This document shows, in pieces, positions 1-12,105 of a stretch of DNA of 64,000 nt (positions within the stretch are counted from its first letter, which is position 1; each line of letters starts with the position of its first letter). Origin of the DNA: Sciurus carolinensis (taxonomy: Eukaryota > Chordata > Mammalia > Rodentia > Sciuridae). The position numbers were made by a program, and so were the translations under genes. Below the pieces are notes generated by a model. That model ran no database searches. It saw only the letters and a program-made list of their open reading frames with translations, and was not told where the DNA came from. The stretch is from the NCBI RefSeq assembly GCF_902686445.1, contig NC_062220.1:113756643-113820642 (forward strand), given 5' to 3'.

Positions 1-108
1 GCTATTGCTTTTTGTCTGTTTAATTAAAAGAGATGTTAGAAAAGCCTGTTCCTATTTTTTGTATGATTGTGTTCAGTTTAAGCTAGGATCATAAGAACTC
101 TCATTTTA

Positions 109-313
109 TTCTTGGTACCAGGGATTGAACCTAGGGGTGCTCAACCATTGGGTGCTCAATCCCCAGTACTTTTTATATTTTATTTTGAGAGAGGGTCTTA
201 CTAAGTTGATTAGGACCTTGCTCAGTTGTTGAGGCTTGCTTTGAACTCATGATTCTCCTGTCTCAGCCTCCCAAGCTGCTGGGATTACAGGCATGTACCA
301 CCATGCCCAGCTA
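109..313 (-). repeat. MEN (B1-dID) SINE, antisense
   Basis: Read on the minus strand, this starts with the B1-like left half (ctgggcatggtggtacatgc, then taatcccagcag). It ends with an ID-like right half whose complement gives the ggattgaacctagg box. This B1 + ID chimera is the squirrel MEN family. Confidence 0.85.
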
Positions 314-1364
314 GATTATAAGAATTCTAAGTCTTATATTAGGACCCTCTCAATCAAAGAACATTAGTACTAATGTTCTAATTTAACATTTGGTTAGTAG
401 AAATTAAGGAAAGAAAAGTTCTCACATGGCTGAGACTGCAATGTGGTCTCACTGGAGTTATTAGTCATTCGTTTTTGGTAACTACCACCTCCCAAATACC
501 AACAAATATGGAAAATAAAGAGCCTCAAAATAGGGGCTATTAGTAGTGTGGTGAATTTTGAATACCACTTCATCTTAGAATTCTGTATAGATGGTGCAAG
601 TAGCAATTACAGTAGGCCAGTTTAAAATCCATTTCATTTGAAACTTCTTCTATTAAATGAAAATCATTAAGTGGAATAACATCAATTTACACGTCACTGA
701 AACTTCATCTTTGGCATGAAACATTACCAAGTAGAGTTGAACAGTTCTATAATGCTTAAGAATTCGCTATCTTCCTCAACTTTATTTTTCAGTCTGGGCA
801 CCAAGAAGGCAGCAGCCTGTCACTTATGGTCCCTGTCCTTTTCAGTTCCAGATCATCAAACCTTAAGCCTTCCCAGAAGAACACAACCTACATGGAGATC
901 CTTCTACCCGTCAGGAAAGACCAATTTGGAGGAGACACAAATTGATATGCAACTCTGAGTGGGCATGAAGGTAATAAGTAATCACCAACACATGGAATTA
1001 TGTTTTGTAGGATGACATTGTGTGCAGAACCAATAGGAACTTGTTTTGAACTTATAGTTGAGAAACTTATTTCATATTGATTGGCTTCTGTCTGGGTGCC
1101 AAATGATGGATACAGTTCAGAAGCTATAGCCAAGTTCATGAACATTTATCTTTGCCTCTATCTCTAAAAAAATATCCCAAATAAGTTAGCAATAAAGTCA
1201 ATTTATACACACAGCCTTCATTAAAGATTGCAGTTCTACAGATTGTTCTTATTTCTCTTTTTTCTCAGTGATACTTAAAATCGAAGACTCCAGAATCACT
1301 TTCATAAACACACTTGTAAACATCACAGACTGCCCTCCCTGCTGCAAATCAAATAGCTACTTCT
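314..1364. other. Intergenic, nothing recognised
   Basis: AT-rich unique-looking sequence. Only short chance frames are present. I see no splice-framed coding similarity, RNA gene or clear repeat. Confidence 0.5.
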
Positions 1365-1743
1365 GTTAGACAGTGTTCCATTGCTGTGCCCAATATATCT
1401 GAAAGAAACAACTTATAAAGAGGAAAGACTGGGATTGGCTCACAAGTTTAGAGGAGCCCTTTGTTGGTTGCCTGCACTGTTTTGGTGCCTGTGGTGAGGC
1501 AGAACATCGTGGCTGGGAGTGTGTGGTGGAGCAAAGGTGCTCGCATCAGGGTGAGTGGCAAGCAAAGAAAAAGAGAGGAAGAGGCCAGGGTCCCAATATC
1601 ACCTTTAAGAGTACATGCCCAAGGACCCCCCTTCTTCCTACACCACAAAAGGTTGTGCCATGTCCTAATAGCACCCCAGGCTGGCAACCAAGTCTTTAGC
1701 ATATGAACCTTTGGGGGACATTTAAGATCCAAACTATAACACT
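1365..1743 (-). mobile_element. MaLR-type LTR (MLT1/MST-like), antisense
   Basis: On the minus strand the order is typical of mammalian-apparent LTR retrotransposons: a start near ggatcttaaatgtccccc, an internal block with gcccttaaaggtgatattgg, a ccatgatgttctgcc-like block, and an end near the plus-strand ctgttagacagtgttcc. It is a solo LTR with no internal coding part. Subfamily is not assigned. Confidence 0.65.
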
Positions 1744-2187
1744 ACTCCATGCCCCCAGTGGAAACTAGAATAAAATAACATCCTAACATAGAAATGAGAA
1801 GGCTTCAAATAAGCAGTAGGCATGAAAGAGTCACATTTGACTTTAGTGAGGAAGGAGACAAAGATGAAAAGGGTCTCTCCTCTACTCCCCTGTCCTCTAA
1901 GTCATGAGTAAGGTCCTGGGATTATAAAAGCAACATGTGGCTTTCAGGGGCATGTTGCTGCCAGGAGAGAAAAGGTCTCCTGCATCTAAAGTGGTGGACA
2001 AATGTCTGTTTCTGTTGGTTTAAAGGAGTCTAAACATTGCCATAGGACAAATAAAGGAAATCATATAGGCATGTTCTCCTAAAATGCTACTTCCTTTGTG
2101 AAGCTGTCTTTATTCCCTATTCAGAACTTATAGTTTCTTCTTCTATCCTCCATCGTATACTTTCTACTTCCATTGCAAACTATTTGT

Positions 2188-2735
2188 ATTAATCAGGATT
2201 CTCTAGAGGAACAAAATCAATAGGAAGTATGATTATAAAAAGGGGATTTATTAGATTGGCTTATATGACCAGAAGCTGGATAGTCCATAGTGGCTGTCTG
2301 CAGGTTGGGAACTGGAGGAACCAGTAGCTGCCTAGTCTAAGAGGTTGAAGCCTCAGAACAAGAGGGATCAATGGTGCTAACCCAGTCTGAAACCTAAGGC
2401 TTCTGGAAACTCCCTGGAGAATCACTGGCAGAGTCTGCTTTGGAAGAGTGAAGGAGCAAGATTCTGATATGCTCAGGCATTGCAGCAGCAATCTAGAACC
2501 CATTCAAGAAGAATCAACCTTCCATCTGCTGCTGCTTCCTTGTTCTTCCAACTTTTATTTCATCCAAGCCACCATCCTATTGGATGGTGCTGCCCACACT
2601 TGGGAGGGTCTCCACTTCAGTTCAATATCCCATATGCCAATCATTCCTAGACACACCCATAAGCCCCTTAATCTTTGGCATCTCTTGATCCAAACAAGCT
2701 GACAATTCATATTAACCATTACACTCTTATCCATG
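2188..2735 (-). repeat. Old interspersed repeat, LTR-like, class uncertain
   Basis: The plus strand opens with ttaatcaggattctctagag and closes near aattcatattaaccattaca. These are edges I recognise from a widespread old mammalian repeat, read here in reverse. No coding part is visible. Whether it is an LTR or another class needs a repeat-library comparison. Confidence 0.5.
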
Positions 2736-3440
2736 TAAGGAATATGTTTATGAGTCTCTCTCTCTCATTAAGCCATAATCCCCCACAGCTCAGCAACAAA
2801 ATCATTATGTCTCTGATCCATATGGTACCAAGTAGAATGCTTTATAAAATAAATGTTTGATGAATGAACAAATATAATGTATCAGCTTCTTAATAACTGG
2901 AAGTTGTGATAATTTTAGTTCTATTGAAAGTCAAAAGCAAGTAGCAAAAATAAACCACCCTTCCTACTTAAAGACTTTCTAAGCAATCTCTTTCCAGTAA
3001 GTACAGTTGCACTGAATAGGGACACCTCTAGAGATGTCCTGGGAATACATTTTATATTCAATATGTATATTTTGATAAGTCTTCAAGTACCCCATCTTTT
3101 GGAGAAGATATCCAAGGTTTAACTGAACTTGATGGACAAAGTTCCAATTGGTTTAAGTAGGTAAAAGTGAGCTCTGTTTGCTGTGTCACAATGTGTTGTC
3201 TGATATCTCAGATGAGATTCTAAAAGTTGAGAGCATGACTCCACAAGAGTCTACTAACAAATGCTGCCAAAATAAAATGATTAAGAGCAAAGAGGGAACC
3301 GTGAATTCCTTTTAACTGGAATGAAAAATATTCCTTAGCACTCAAAGATCTCATTAGAGACTGATGAGTGACAGATGTTTCCAATACAGTCAAATGACAC
3401 GGATGTTTCAAAAGTGAGGAAAGTAAAGCTTGCCAGTGAA

Positions 3441-3561
3441 GCTGGGTGCAGTGGTGCATGCTTGTATTCTAGCACTGGTGAGGCTGAGGGTGGAAGATGG
3501 CTGGAACTGAGGAATTCAAGACCACCCTTGGCAGCACACAAGACCTCATCTCAAAATAACT
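3441..3561 (+). repeat. B1-like SINE half, sense
   Basis: Begins gctgggtgcagtggtgcatg and ends in a run matching cctcatctcaaaataac. It is the left (B1-like) part of a MEN element with several substitutions and no ID half. Confidence 0.7.
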
Positions 3562-4074
3562 AAATCTAGCCAGTGAAAGTTACTTCAAATAAGATTTTGC
3601 TCCTGTCCTCTTTTCACCTGTTTTGCCTGTTACTATGCATATAAGGTTTGGTAAAACTTAACAACTGGAAGATTTTGACATTTGTCATCAATAAAGATCA
3701 ATTTCTAGCACAATGCACATTTTCCCATCCCTAAACAAGATATTTTGCTTTGACAGGGATGATTTCCAGTCACTTACCACTAAAAGGTTAGGGGTAGGGG
3801 GTGGAAGCTGGGAAATTGTTTGAATTAGTTTACTCAATGATCTATTGAAAACCGTCCATGAACATAACAGATGAAATAAAATTAACATGTGTTGATAAGC
3901 TAATAGGAAAGGTGAAGACTTTACCCACAGCTCCTACAGGAGGGTAAGGGTCAGGTGTTCATTCATCCATTCAGACTCTAAACAAAAGGCTCCAGGAAGG
4001 AATGAGCAGGGAAGAGTAGGAGAAACTTCACAGCAGTAACTAGAAGAAAGAGGACAATTTATTGTTTCAGTCTA

Positions 4075-4480
4075 CCAATGTTTACTGAATACCCATTGTG
4101 TGCCAGGCACTGTGCTGAGTACTGAGAATCCTGGGGTGGTAACTCAGGCCTCCAAAACAGCTTATTTACAGTCTAGATGGTTAAGACAGTAGTAGAGGTT
4201 AACAAAGAAATGACATCTAGGCTGAGATAAGCTCTGTTGAAGAAAAGAGAATAATAAAATGTGAGAGAAAATAACTGAGTGGGAAGCACTACCATTAGTA
4301 TGAGGCAAGGGGGAAGGTTTTTGTATATGGTGTTAGTTGGCTGAGCTCAGACCTGAAGGTAGATGGCAATTAGGACAGCAAACATAGGAGAGCCAGTGGT
4401 CCAGGCAGGGAGTGTGTTAATGGTGAGGTTGGAATGGATCAAGACCATTTATGTGCATGGTTGGAACTTCAAAAGCAGTT
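4075..4480 (+). repeat. Ancient interspersed repeat
   Basis: Contains tgtgccaggcactgtgctga, followed by a gctgagctcagacctgaagg block and a ccaggcaggg block. This sequence order recurs elsewhere in the window (near 41025-41350, 41640-41850 and 45430-45830). I know it as an old mammal-wide repeat but cannot assign the family. Confidence 0.35.
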
Positions 4481-5084
4481 ACTTCTGGGAAGTATAGGAT
4501 TAAAGCAGTACTCAACTGAATTTGATTTTGCTCCCTGGGGAACATCCAGTAAAGACTGGAGACAGCTTTGAGTGTCAGGACTGGGGAGAAGGATGCTACT
4601 AGAGCTGAGATTGTGAAAACCTGCAGGGAAGGACTATGTCATCAGAAATTGTGGTTTTCTTCATTCTGTTCTAAACTCCTGTCCTCAGCAGCTTGTATCT
4701 TCTTTCTTTCTAGCAGGAACAAAGTAAGAACAGGCATCATCAAGTGGCCCACTTATTCCTCCATTGTCTTAGAAAATCCCATTGCAGCGGTTGAAGGGAC
4801 TCCAGGAAGCCTTGGAAAGTTGTCCAGGTTAGAAAAGGTGTACTTGGACACATGGGAAAAAGCTGTGAGGAGACCAGGTCCTGCTGCTGCCAAGGATTAC
4901 CTCTGAGGAAGGGACTGAGCTCAGGGGCAGGGTAAGGAGAATCCATGTAGATGTTTTAGTTTGCATAATTACACATTAAGGTTGAAAATACATAATGGGT
5001 CACTAGCAGGAAAGAGGTGGAAGATGCCCTGGAAAACCAAGGAGCTAGGCACCTTGGATCCCTAACCCTCCCTTCTGTTCAACT
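4481..5084. other. Upstream flank of the CpG island, nothing recognised
   Basis: Transition from AT-rich sequence to the GC-rich island. A 112-codon frame (4568-4906, +) resembles no family I know and lacks splice context, so I treat it as chance. Confidence 0.4.
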
Positions 5085-6325
5085 CTAGGCTACTCCACCA
5101 TCTCGCCTGCCCCGGCCCTCACGGCCCTGCCTAGGCCTAGGGCCTCTAAGACCCCCCTCGCAGCGTCGCGTCTGTGAGCCCCGAGGTCCCCTAGCCCTCG
5201 CCCCGACCCAGCCCGGCCGACTCACCTCGGCGGGCAGGTGCAGCTTCAGGGCGCCCCAAAGCAGGCTGTCCTCATCCCACGGGTTGTCCCGGCGGGGCAG
5301 GACCGCGCGCAACCTTCCCGAGGCCCCGTGAACTTGGTGCGGGTCACTGGGCCGCTCCCCGCGGTTCCCAAGGCGGCACGAGCTCGGTGCAGGTCCCTCC
5401 AGCCCGCGAGTGCGGCGTGAGCCCTCAGAAGCGGGGGGCAGAAGCGGCTCTAGCTGCCAGGAGAGCGGCCGGGAAACCCGCGCAGAGCTCACCAGTGAGC
5501 GGAGTGGGCCCCGCCTTTGGGCGGAGCGTTAGCCGCCGCTCGACTCTGCTTTGCATATTCATGCAGCCGTGCGACTCCTGCCGCCCCACTGGAGAGAAAA
5601 TGCATTATTCATGAGGGAGCCTCTGGCCCCGCCCAGGGAGGCTCCGCCGATTATTCGTGATCCTGAGAGGGCTTGTTGGAGCCGTTGAGTCCGGTGAGAG
5701 GGAGGCGTTGGCCCGCTGAGGTGAGAGCTGTCCCGAGCCCGGCTCTCTGGAGAAAGCGCGCTTGGGCGCTGTTAGTCTTCGTGTTAAAACTTTTTTTCTT
5801 TTCTTCTTATTTGAGCCTTTGTTTGATTTTAAAGTATTTCGCGGAGTCGAACATTTTCTGAGGAGACGCGGAAACGCCAGCACTGAGGAGGCGGCGAAGG
5901 GGAGGCGTGGGGTGACCTCCCCGCCTTTTGATGAGGAAAAATGTCACACGTTTAAAAAAAAAAAAGCGGGGTGGGGGGGGACGGAGAAGGAAATAGAAAT
6001 GGGAGGGAGCCCCCGCCTCCGCCCCCTCTCGTAACTTGAGATGGAGATTTCGAGGCGCTGGAGGGAGGGGGTCTAGGCGAGGACGCGGCGGCCCTAAGGA
6101 GCCTTCTGACCCGCCGCCGTGCGGGAGGAGGCGCGTGGGGCTCGGGGTGTCCTTAACCTGCTCGGGTTTTCTCCGCCATCGACGTGTGCGGCCGGTGACG
6201 ACGCCTGGTGCTGACCCAGAGGTGAGAGAGGCGGCCACCAGTCCCCGGGAGTGACCTGGGCCCCTCTTTCCCTTCTCGGAGAATTTGCCCTTTCCAGGCG
6301 TCCACCTAGCACAGGGCAGCCGGCG
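5085..6325. promoter_or_regulatory. CpG island, probable bidirectional HORMAD2 promoter
   Basis: This is the most CpG-dense stretch in the window, with GC boxes (ggccccgcccag near 5625; gggcggagcg near 5519). It lies 1.1-2.3 kb upstream of the first HORMAD2 coding exon, which fits a non-coding first exon inside it. Plus-strand donor-like sites are ctgag|gtgagag (near 5718) and cagag|gtgagag (6221/6222). On the minus strand ccgag|gtgagtc lies at 5226/5225, so divergent transcription is plausible. The exact start sites cannot be fixed from sequence. Confidence 0.7.
5226..5500 (-). ncRNA. Possible divergent first exon (HORMAD2-AS1-like)
   Basis: Reading leftward, GC-rich sequence ends at a near-consensus donor (ccgag|gtgagtc, exon end 5226). 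The frame through it is open for 89 codons but starts at GTG with no ATG, so I read it as non-coding. In human, a divergent antisense lncRNA (HORMAD2-AS1) leaves the HORMAD2 promoter, which makes an equivalent here reasonable. The 5' limit is a guess and no second exon was identified. Confidence 0.3.
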
Positions 6326-7029
6326 TCGTCGACCTCAGGCTTCGCCAGTCACCAAAATGTGATCAGCTGTGCGGAGCACGGGACCGGCTGTGCTCACCTG
6401 GTGAAAGGGAAGGAGAACTTGGTTGTCGCCCCTAGATCCAAAGAGCAGAAACGAGTACCCCGTCCATGCAGAGGAAGCCATTTACTCTGAAGGAGCATGA
6501 GATGCAGAATTCTGAGGGGCAGAGGCGATCCGTTGTTGAACCAGCGAAGAATAATGTACTGACCTAAGCTCTGGGACTGGTCTAAAACCAGAGTGAACAT
6601 TGGCAGAACAAGTTCTCTGGCTGAGCTTCACTTCCTTTTTCATTATGGTTTTATGTTTCACATTTAAATGCATAATACATTTTGAATTAATATTTGGATA
6701 TGGTTGAGTTTTAGGTTGAAGTTCTTTCTTTTCTTTTTCCCCCTTTCCCTCCCCGGCCCCCTGCATGTCCTCTTATTCTAGCAATAATTGTTGAAAAGAC
6801 TATTCTTCGTCCACTAAATTTCTCTGCTTTAAAATGAAAGGGTTGGATTGGTAGTGGAGGATGCTATGCTGTCTTCCAACTTTATTAATCTTTTGAACCC
6901 ATTTATGCTGACCCACTGCAGTGCATAAAGCTATCCTTCATCTCATACATATGGAAGGAAGGTTATCTAGAGTTCATGTGCTTAACCAAAGTCTACCTCT
7001 CTAGATAAACACCTGCTCAGATAAACTCT

Positions 7030-7190
7030 GAACATAATGGGATCAATTGTCTCCGTTTTACAAAAAGGAAACTAAAGCCCAGAGAATAAGTAATTTGTCT
7101 AGAGTCACAGGACTGCACCATAGTTGAACCAGAATTTGAACTCAGGTTCCTTAACTCCAATGCCTCTTTCTACTGTGTTACTATGCTGGT
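7030..7190 (+). repeat. MIR SINE
   Basis: Runs in MIR order: cgttttacaaaaaggaaact, aaagcccagagaataagtaa, a tagagtcacaggactg block, and a tgaactcaggttcc block. It lies in HORMAD2 intron 1. Confidence 0.75.
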
Positions 7191-7406
7191 TATTTTTCTC
7201 TGCATACATACATTTGTGTGTATAAAATTTGATTTCATTCATTTTATAAATATTGATTCCTAACGAAATTACCCAATACTAAAAAAGCCTAATTTGAATC
7301 CTTTCTGAAAAGCAAATGCTTTACTTTTAGAATCTTTCAGTTTCACCTTTGGGAAAGTAAAATAGGAAGTACAATGATAGATAATATCTCTAATTTTTTT
7401 CAACAG

Positions 7407-7495
7407 GTTTTAATTGTTGAAAGAATCCTGAAACATTTCCACAAATGGCTACTGCTCAGCTCTCTCATTCCATCAGAATTCACAAGGCATCTAAA
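7407..7495 (+). CDS. HORMAD2: HORMAD2 first coding exon
   Basis: The acceptor tttttttcaacag precedes 7407 and a donor (aaa|gtattt) follows 7495. The ATG at 7445 opens MATAQLSHS, then IHKASK, 17 codons in phase 0, which fits the HORMAD2 N-terminus well. The 38 nt before the ATG are 5' UTR. The donor is weak after +2. This exon shows no lesion and lies 1.2 kb from the CpG island. Confidence 0.85.
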
Positions 7496-7892
7496 GTATT
7501 TTTGGGGAATTAAAATTAATGACCACTTAACTATGGTCACTTCAGAATCATGAAGTTAGTCTTTGCTTTTTTATTGCAACAGTTTTATCACTTATGATTG
7601 GCACATAATATTCTTGGAGAATATGTGTACATTTTAATTGCCTAATGGATTTAGGATGTTCAGGAAATTAAAGTAGATCACAGAGTTATTGACTAGGTGC
7701 TTGTCTCATGTTGAAATATTTCTGTTTTCTAGAGTAAAAGAAATCAGAACCAAAGGCATTTTAAGAAAATGGTTCTTAATTAGACATTCATTTCCTGAAG
7801 CAATTAGGAAACTTGTGCTGCACCTGGTGATGTAACTAGAGGAACTAGAGGGTAAAGCACTGAAAGAAACTTGGACTTAGAGCCTGGGGTAG

Positions 7893-8278
7893 TGTGTTGG
7901 TCAGCATTCTGTTGCTGTGACAAAATACCTGAGATAATCAACTTAAAAAGAGGGAAGGATTTATTATGACTCATGGTTTAGAGGTTCCAATGCATGTTTG
8001 TTTGGCTCCATTGATTTGAGCCTTTGCAAGGCAAAACATCATGACTAGAAGCATGTGGTGGAGTAAAGCTGCTCATCTCAGTGGCTGGGATGCAAGAAAA
8101 AGAGAAGGACCAGGATCCCAATATTCACTTAAAAGGGCATACACTCAATGGCCTAACTTCTTCCTGCTAGACCCCCTTCCTAAAGGTTCCACCATCTCCA
8201 AATAGCACCATAGCCTGGCAGCCAAGTCCTTTGCATATGAGACTGTGGAGGGACATTTTAGATCCAAGTATAATAGGG
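7893..8278 (-). mobile_element. MaLR-type LTR, antisense
   Basis: On the minus strand this matches the MLT1/MST pattern closely: an early cctccacagtctcatatg block, ggtggaacctttaggaaggg, gcccttttaagtgaatattg, and the terminal block whose plus-strand form is gttgctgtgacaaaatacct. It is a solo LTR inside HORMAD2 intron 2. There is no internal coding region. Confidence 0.75.
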
Positions 8279-9200
8279 TATATGCCAGGACCAGGAAATC
8301 TTGATTAAGATATTTATTAATGCATTATTTATTCATTGAGATTCAATATTATAAAACATATGTAATACTGTTTTATTTACTAAGAGAATACCAAATCAAT
8401 CAAACAGACAAAACTAAAACTATATCAAAAGTTTATGATCTGTTTAGGGTAATAAGATTTATAGGAATAAATTGATATACCCATATATGCCTATGTGTGG
8501 AAGGGTAAAGCAATTCAAATTATAGGAATTTAGAGATTTAGTATAGACTGGAATGGTTTGTCTATTCCTCATGAGGGAGGTGGGATTTAACCTAGATCCC
8601 GAATGATGAAAAGGCTCTGGAGAGAAAAGAGAAAATTTCATGAGGAAAACCTAGTCTATGCTGTAGCTTAGAATAATAAATAAGCATGACATGTTTCACA
8701 GAATAACAAAAGAACCCATTCATACTGGAGTGGAGAGCTCATCATGTTGGATAAAAGGAAGAAATAAAATTGGATAGGAACTTTGGGAAAATAGTAATAT
8801 GAATCTTAAAAGCCAGCCTAAGGAGTTTGTGCTTTGTTCTGCAGTTAATGAAAAGTCAGAGGGTTTGATCAGGATACTACATAAAATAATTGTTTTAGGA
8901 ATATTAAATTTTAGCTGAGAGAAAAGATTGAAGTTGAAGGAAAAATAGGGCAGAGAGATAGCAGTCATCTTTCTGGCTTGATTTCAGTGTACTCACCAAG
9001 CAGACCCTGATCTCATTTGGTTTCCTTCCTCAGGGAAAATACTGATTTGGATAAATGAATAGTAATCAACTTGGCAGTGATTTTTTTTACTGTAAATTAA
9101 CAAATTGACTTTTTCATTCAATCTTTGTTGTTAGAACTGCATGAGCAACTTCTTGCAGTAAATTTTAAGAAAGTGTGCAGTTTTGTTATTTAATACCAAA
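8279..9200. other. HORMAD2 intron 2, mostly unassigned
   Basis: AT-rich intron. The part at about 8650-8960 resembles the same old repeat seen at 4075-4480 (a ccagcctaaggagtttgtgc-like block). I see no exon here. Confidence 0.35.
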
Positions 9201-9380
9201 ATCAATAACAATAATTATAGACACCAACCATTATTTAGCACTTAACTATGTGCTAGGCATTGTGCCAAGGCTTTAAGTTAATATTTCAATTCCACTTCAC
9301 AATAAGGAAGAAACTGAAGCCTAGAGAAATAAAGTAACTTACCCAAGGTCATATCACTTGACAGCTGAACTATTGAACAT
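9201..9380 (+). repeat. MIR SINE
   Basis: MIR order is visible: ctatgtgctaggcattgtgc, aggaagaaactgaagcctag, and acttacccaaggtcatatca. It lies in HORMAD2 intron 2. Confidence 0.75.
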
Positions 9381-11145
9381 CAGTATGGCATTAGTACTAT
9401 ATTAATAAAATAATTTTATAATAGTTTGTTCTATTTTTAAACTATAGTATTTTCATGTATTAGACATTTATAAAAACCACAATAACAACCCTTAAGTATT
9501 ATATCAACTAAGCTGAGAAAAAAAAATTCCTATAGTAACAAACTTGTAGGGGCCTTTACCAACCATTCATCTTCATTACTACAAATGACCTTTTAAATTG
9601 CACGTTTAAAGTAAAATATCTTCATAGTTTCAAATTATTCAGTTTTACAAATGTGTTATTCAAGTGTTGCCTCTGCATTTTGGAATGTTTTCAATAAGTT
9701 AATACATGCAGGCCATGCCAACTACTACCCAATTTCCCAAAGGACCTTAATTCATCAGGATCTATAGGTACAAAAAGCAATTATTTTTCAAAAATTTTAT
9801 AAACAAACACACACATCCAATATATGATTCATGCAAAAGTAATGATGTTATTATAACTTTTAAAGAACTGAATGTACTATGCTTTCACAAAAAGGATGAA
9901 GTGTTAATGCATTACTACTCCCTCTGTAATATACCAAACAAGAGGTATTCTTGAGACAGGGAGCTGGGAAAAGGGAGGCAGAAGAGGTGAAGGCAGAGCC
10001 GGAGCAGGAGCCAGAGCAAGAGCCCAAGCCAGAGCCCAAGTCAGGTGCTGGAGCCAAGCGCACTCTGGTGCTGCAGAGCCATGCAGAGCCAGCCAAGCAA
10101 GCCATCCTGCCACCAGGGCCCAGCCAGAGAGGCAGTGACCCCTCACCTGCATGGCCAACAATCGACAACCGGACTGTGGATTGGCCTGCTAGTCAGACCC
10201 CGAGTCAGGCTTTAGTCAGCCTTTGATGAGGGCTGGTCCTCTGGAAGGCACCATCAACAGCAGGACCAGGAGAGCCACCATGACTGAGAACAGCACATCC
10301 ACTCCTACAACCAAACTCAAGCAGGCCGAGGCCTCTAAGAAGTCCACAGACCACCCCAATTATTCAGACATGATTGTGACTGCCACCCAGGCCCAGAAGA
10401 ACCACACTGGCTCCTTGCGCCAATCCATTCAGAAGTGTATCAAAAGTCTCTACAAGGTGGGTGAGATAAGAATGCTGACTCCCAGATCAAGTTGTCAATC
10501 AAGTGCCTGGTGACCACTGTTGTCATCAAGCAAACCAAAGGTGTAGGTGCCTCAGGACCCTTCTGTCTGGCCAAAAGCAAGGAGCCCAAGAGGTCAGTGG
10601 CCTTCAAAAAGACCAAGAAGGAAATCAAGAAGGTGGCCATGCCAAAGAAGTCAACCAAGCCCAAGAAGGATGCCTCCAAACCCCAAGATAGAAGCCCAAA
10701 GTCCCCCAACCCCCAGTCAAGAAGGCCAAGAACAAGCTGGCTACCATGCCCAAGAAAACCAGAACACCCAAGGTTGTCAAAGCCAAGTCCATCAATGTGT
10801 CGAGCCCAAGAAGGCCAAACCAGTAAAGCCCAAAGCCAAGTCCAGTGTCAGGAGGGCTGACAAGAGTGACAATAAGGACTTTTCTTATAAACACTCCTTC
10901 CTCTCTGTTTTCTGTAAATACTTTTCTCCTTTCTTCTTTCTTGATTCTCATGTGCAAGCCTTTGCCCCATTCTATTCTGACTTTATAAGAGACAGAATTT
11001 GAATTCCTTAGGAATTGTGGAGTAATTCCCTTTTCCTTAACCAGTTGTGCAAGGACAGCAACAACAAATCTCATCTGTGTAATGAAGAGGATGTACTTAT
11101 ATTTTGTTTTGTTGTTTTGCTTGTAATCTTGCAGGGTTAGGGATT

Positions 11146-11179
11146 TGTGTGTGTGTGTGTGTGTATGTGTGTGTGTGTG
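11146..11179 (+). repeat. (TG)n microsatellite
   Basis: About 34 nt of alternating TG with one TA interruption, inside the H1-0 retrocopy 3' UTR. Confidence 0.9.
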
Positions 11180-11792
11180 AGTTTGGGTGGTTTCTTTGCT
11201 CTGAAGGTAGATAGGGGAAGGACAGAACAGGCAAGGCAGTTTGTTTTGGCTAGATGAAAGGGAACCCAGGAACTGTAGGGGTTTTAGTAGTACCTTTAAG
11301 TCTTTCTTTTAAGTTGGGAGTTTCAAAACCTTTGTCAGGGAGGAAGGGTGGCAGCCACCAGCAGCAAAGGAAGGAGGTAGAAAAAACTCTCCCTGGGCTG
11401 ACCTCCCAGTGAGCAGTGGCAGATCCAAGCCCATTTTCCTTCTCACTTTTGTTAATCTGCTCTTGTGGCCTTTCTGTTTTCTTAGGGAAGGGGAGGGAGT
11501 CCAAGTGATGGCTGGTTGGGAGAAGCTAAAACTTCTGACAGTCATTAGAAACTAGCCATTGAAAGGTCTTTGTGGCTTTTCAAAGTCCTCTGTTAAATGG
11601 GAGTGGAAACTTTTGGGGAAGAGGTGGGAATCAGTCAGCCAAGTGCTTCAATGTGCCCTGTTGAAACTTTGGGGTTTTCTATATCATTGATGAATTGTGT
11701 CCTAGGAGGACATTTAGTTTTCTCTGCTGTATAAGACGTGACTTTATCTGGTCTCACTAGCCACTTAAAAACCTTCCAATCTCTTTTTACTT

Positions 11793-11940
11793 TCTTTTTT
11801 TTTTCTAACTTTTTTTGTTTGTTTTTTGTTGTAGATGGACACAATATCTTTATTTTATTTATTTACGTGGTGTTGTGTATCAAATCCAGTGCCTTACACA
11901 TGTGAGGCAAGTACTTTATCACTGAGCTACAACCCCAGCC
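11793..11940 (-). repeat. ID SINE, antisense, inserted in the H1-0 retrocopy
   Basis: The minus strand reads gggctggggttgtagctcag, then tgataaagtacttgcctc, and ends in an A-rich tail. The copies of ctctttttactt at 11781-11792 and 11942-11953 are an exact 12-bp target-site duplication, so it inserted after the histone retrocopy had landed. Confidence 0.85.
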
Positions 11941-12065
11941 CCTCTTTTTACTTCCAAGTCTTTTATAAGTAGTTGTAAACAGGGAGGGGAAGGGGCAGGA
12001 AGTAGACAGTAAAACAATACAGTTGATTTTGAATTTGCTAAGTAGTTTTAGAGACTAAGTCAGTG

Positions 12066-12067
<2 letters not shown>

Positions 12068-12102
<35 letters not shown>
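12068..12102 (+). repeat. (GT)n microsatellite
   Basis: About 35 nt of uninterrupted GT in the H1-0 retrocopy 3' UTR. Confidence 0.95.

Positions 12103-12105
<3 letters not shown>

Noticed and set aside
5226..5492. 89-codon GC-rich minus-strand frame ending at a good donor, as a protein-coding first exon.
   Set aside because: It begins at GTG, has no ATG in frame and no recognisable domain; kept only as a possible non-coding exon.
10625..11074. 149-codon minus-strand frame across the H1-0 copy.
   Set aside because: It is the reverse strand of the lysine/proline-rich histone tail; the plus strand explains the sequence.
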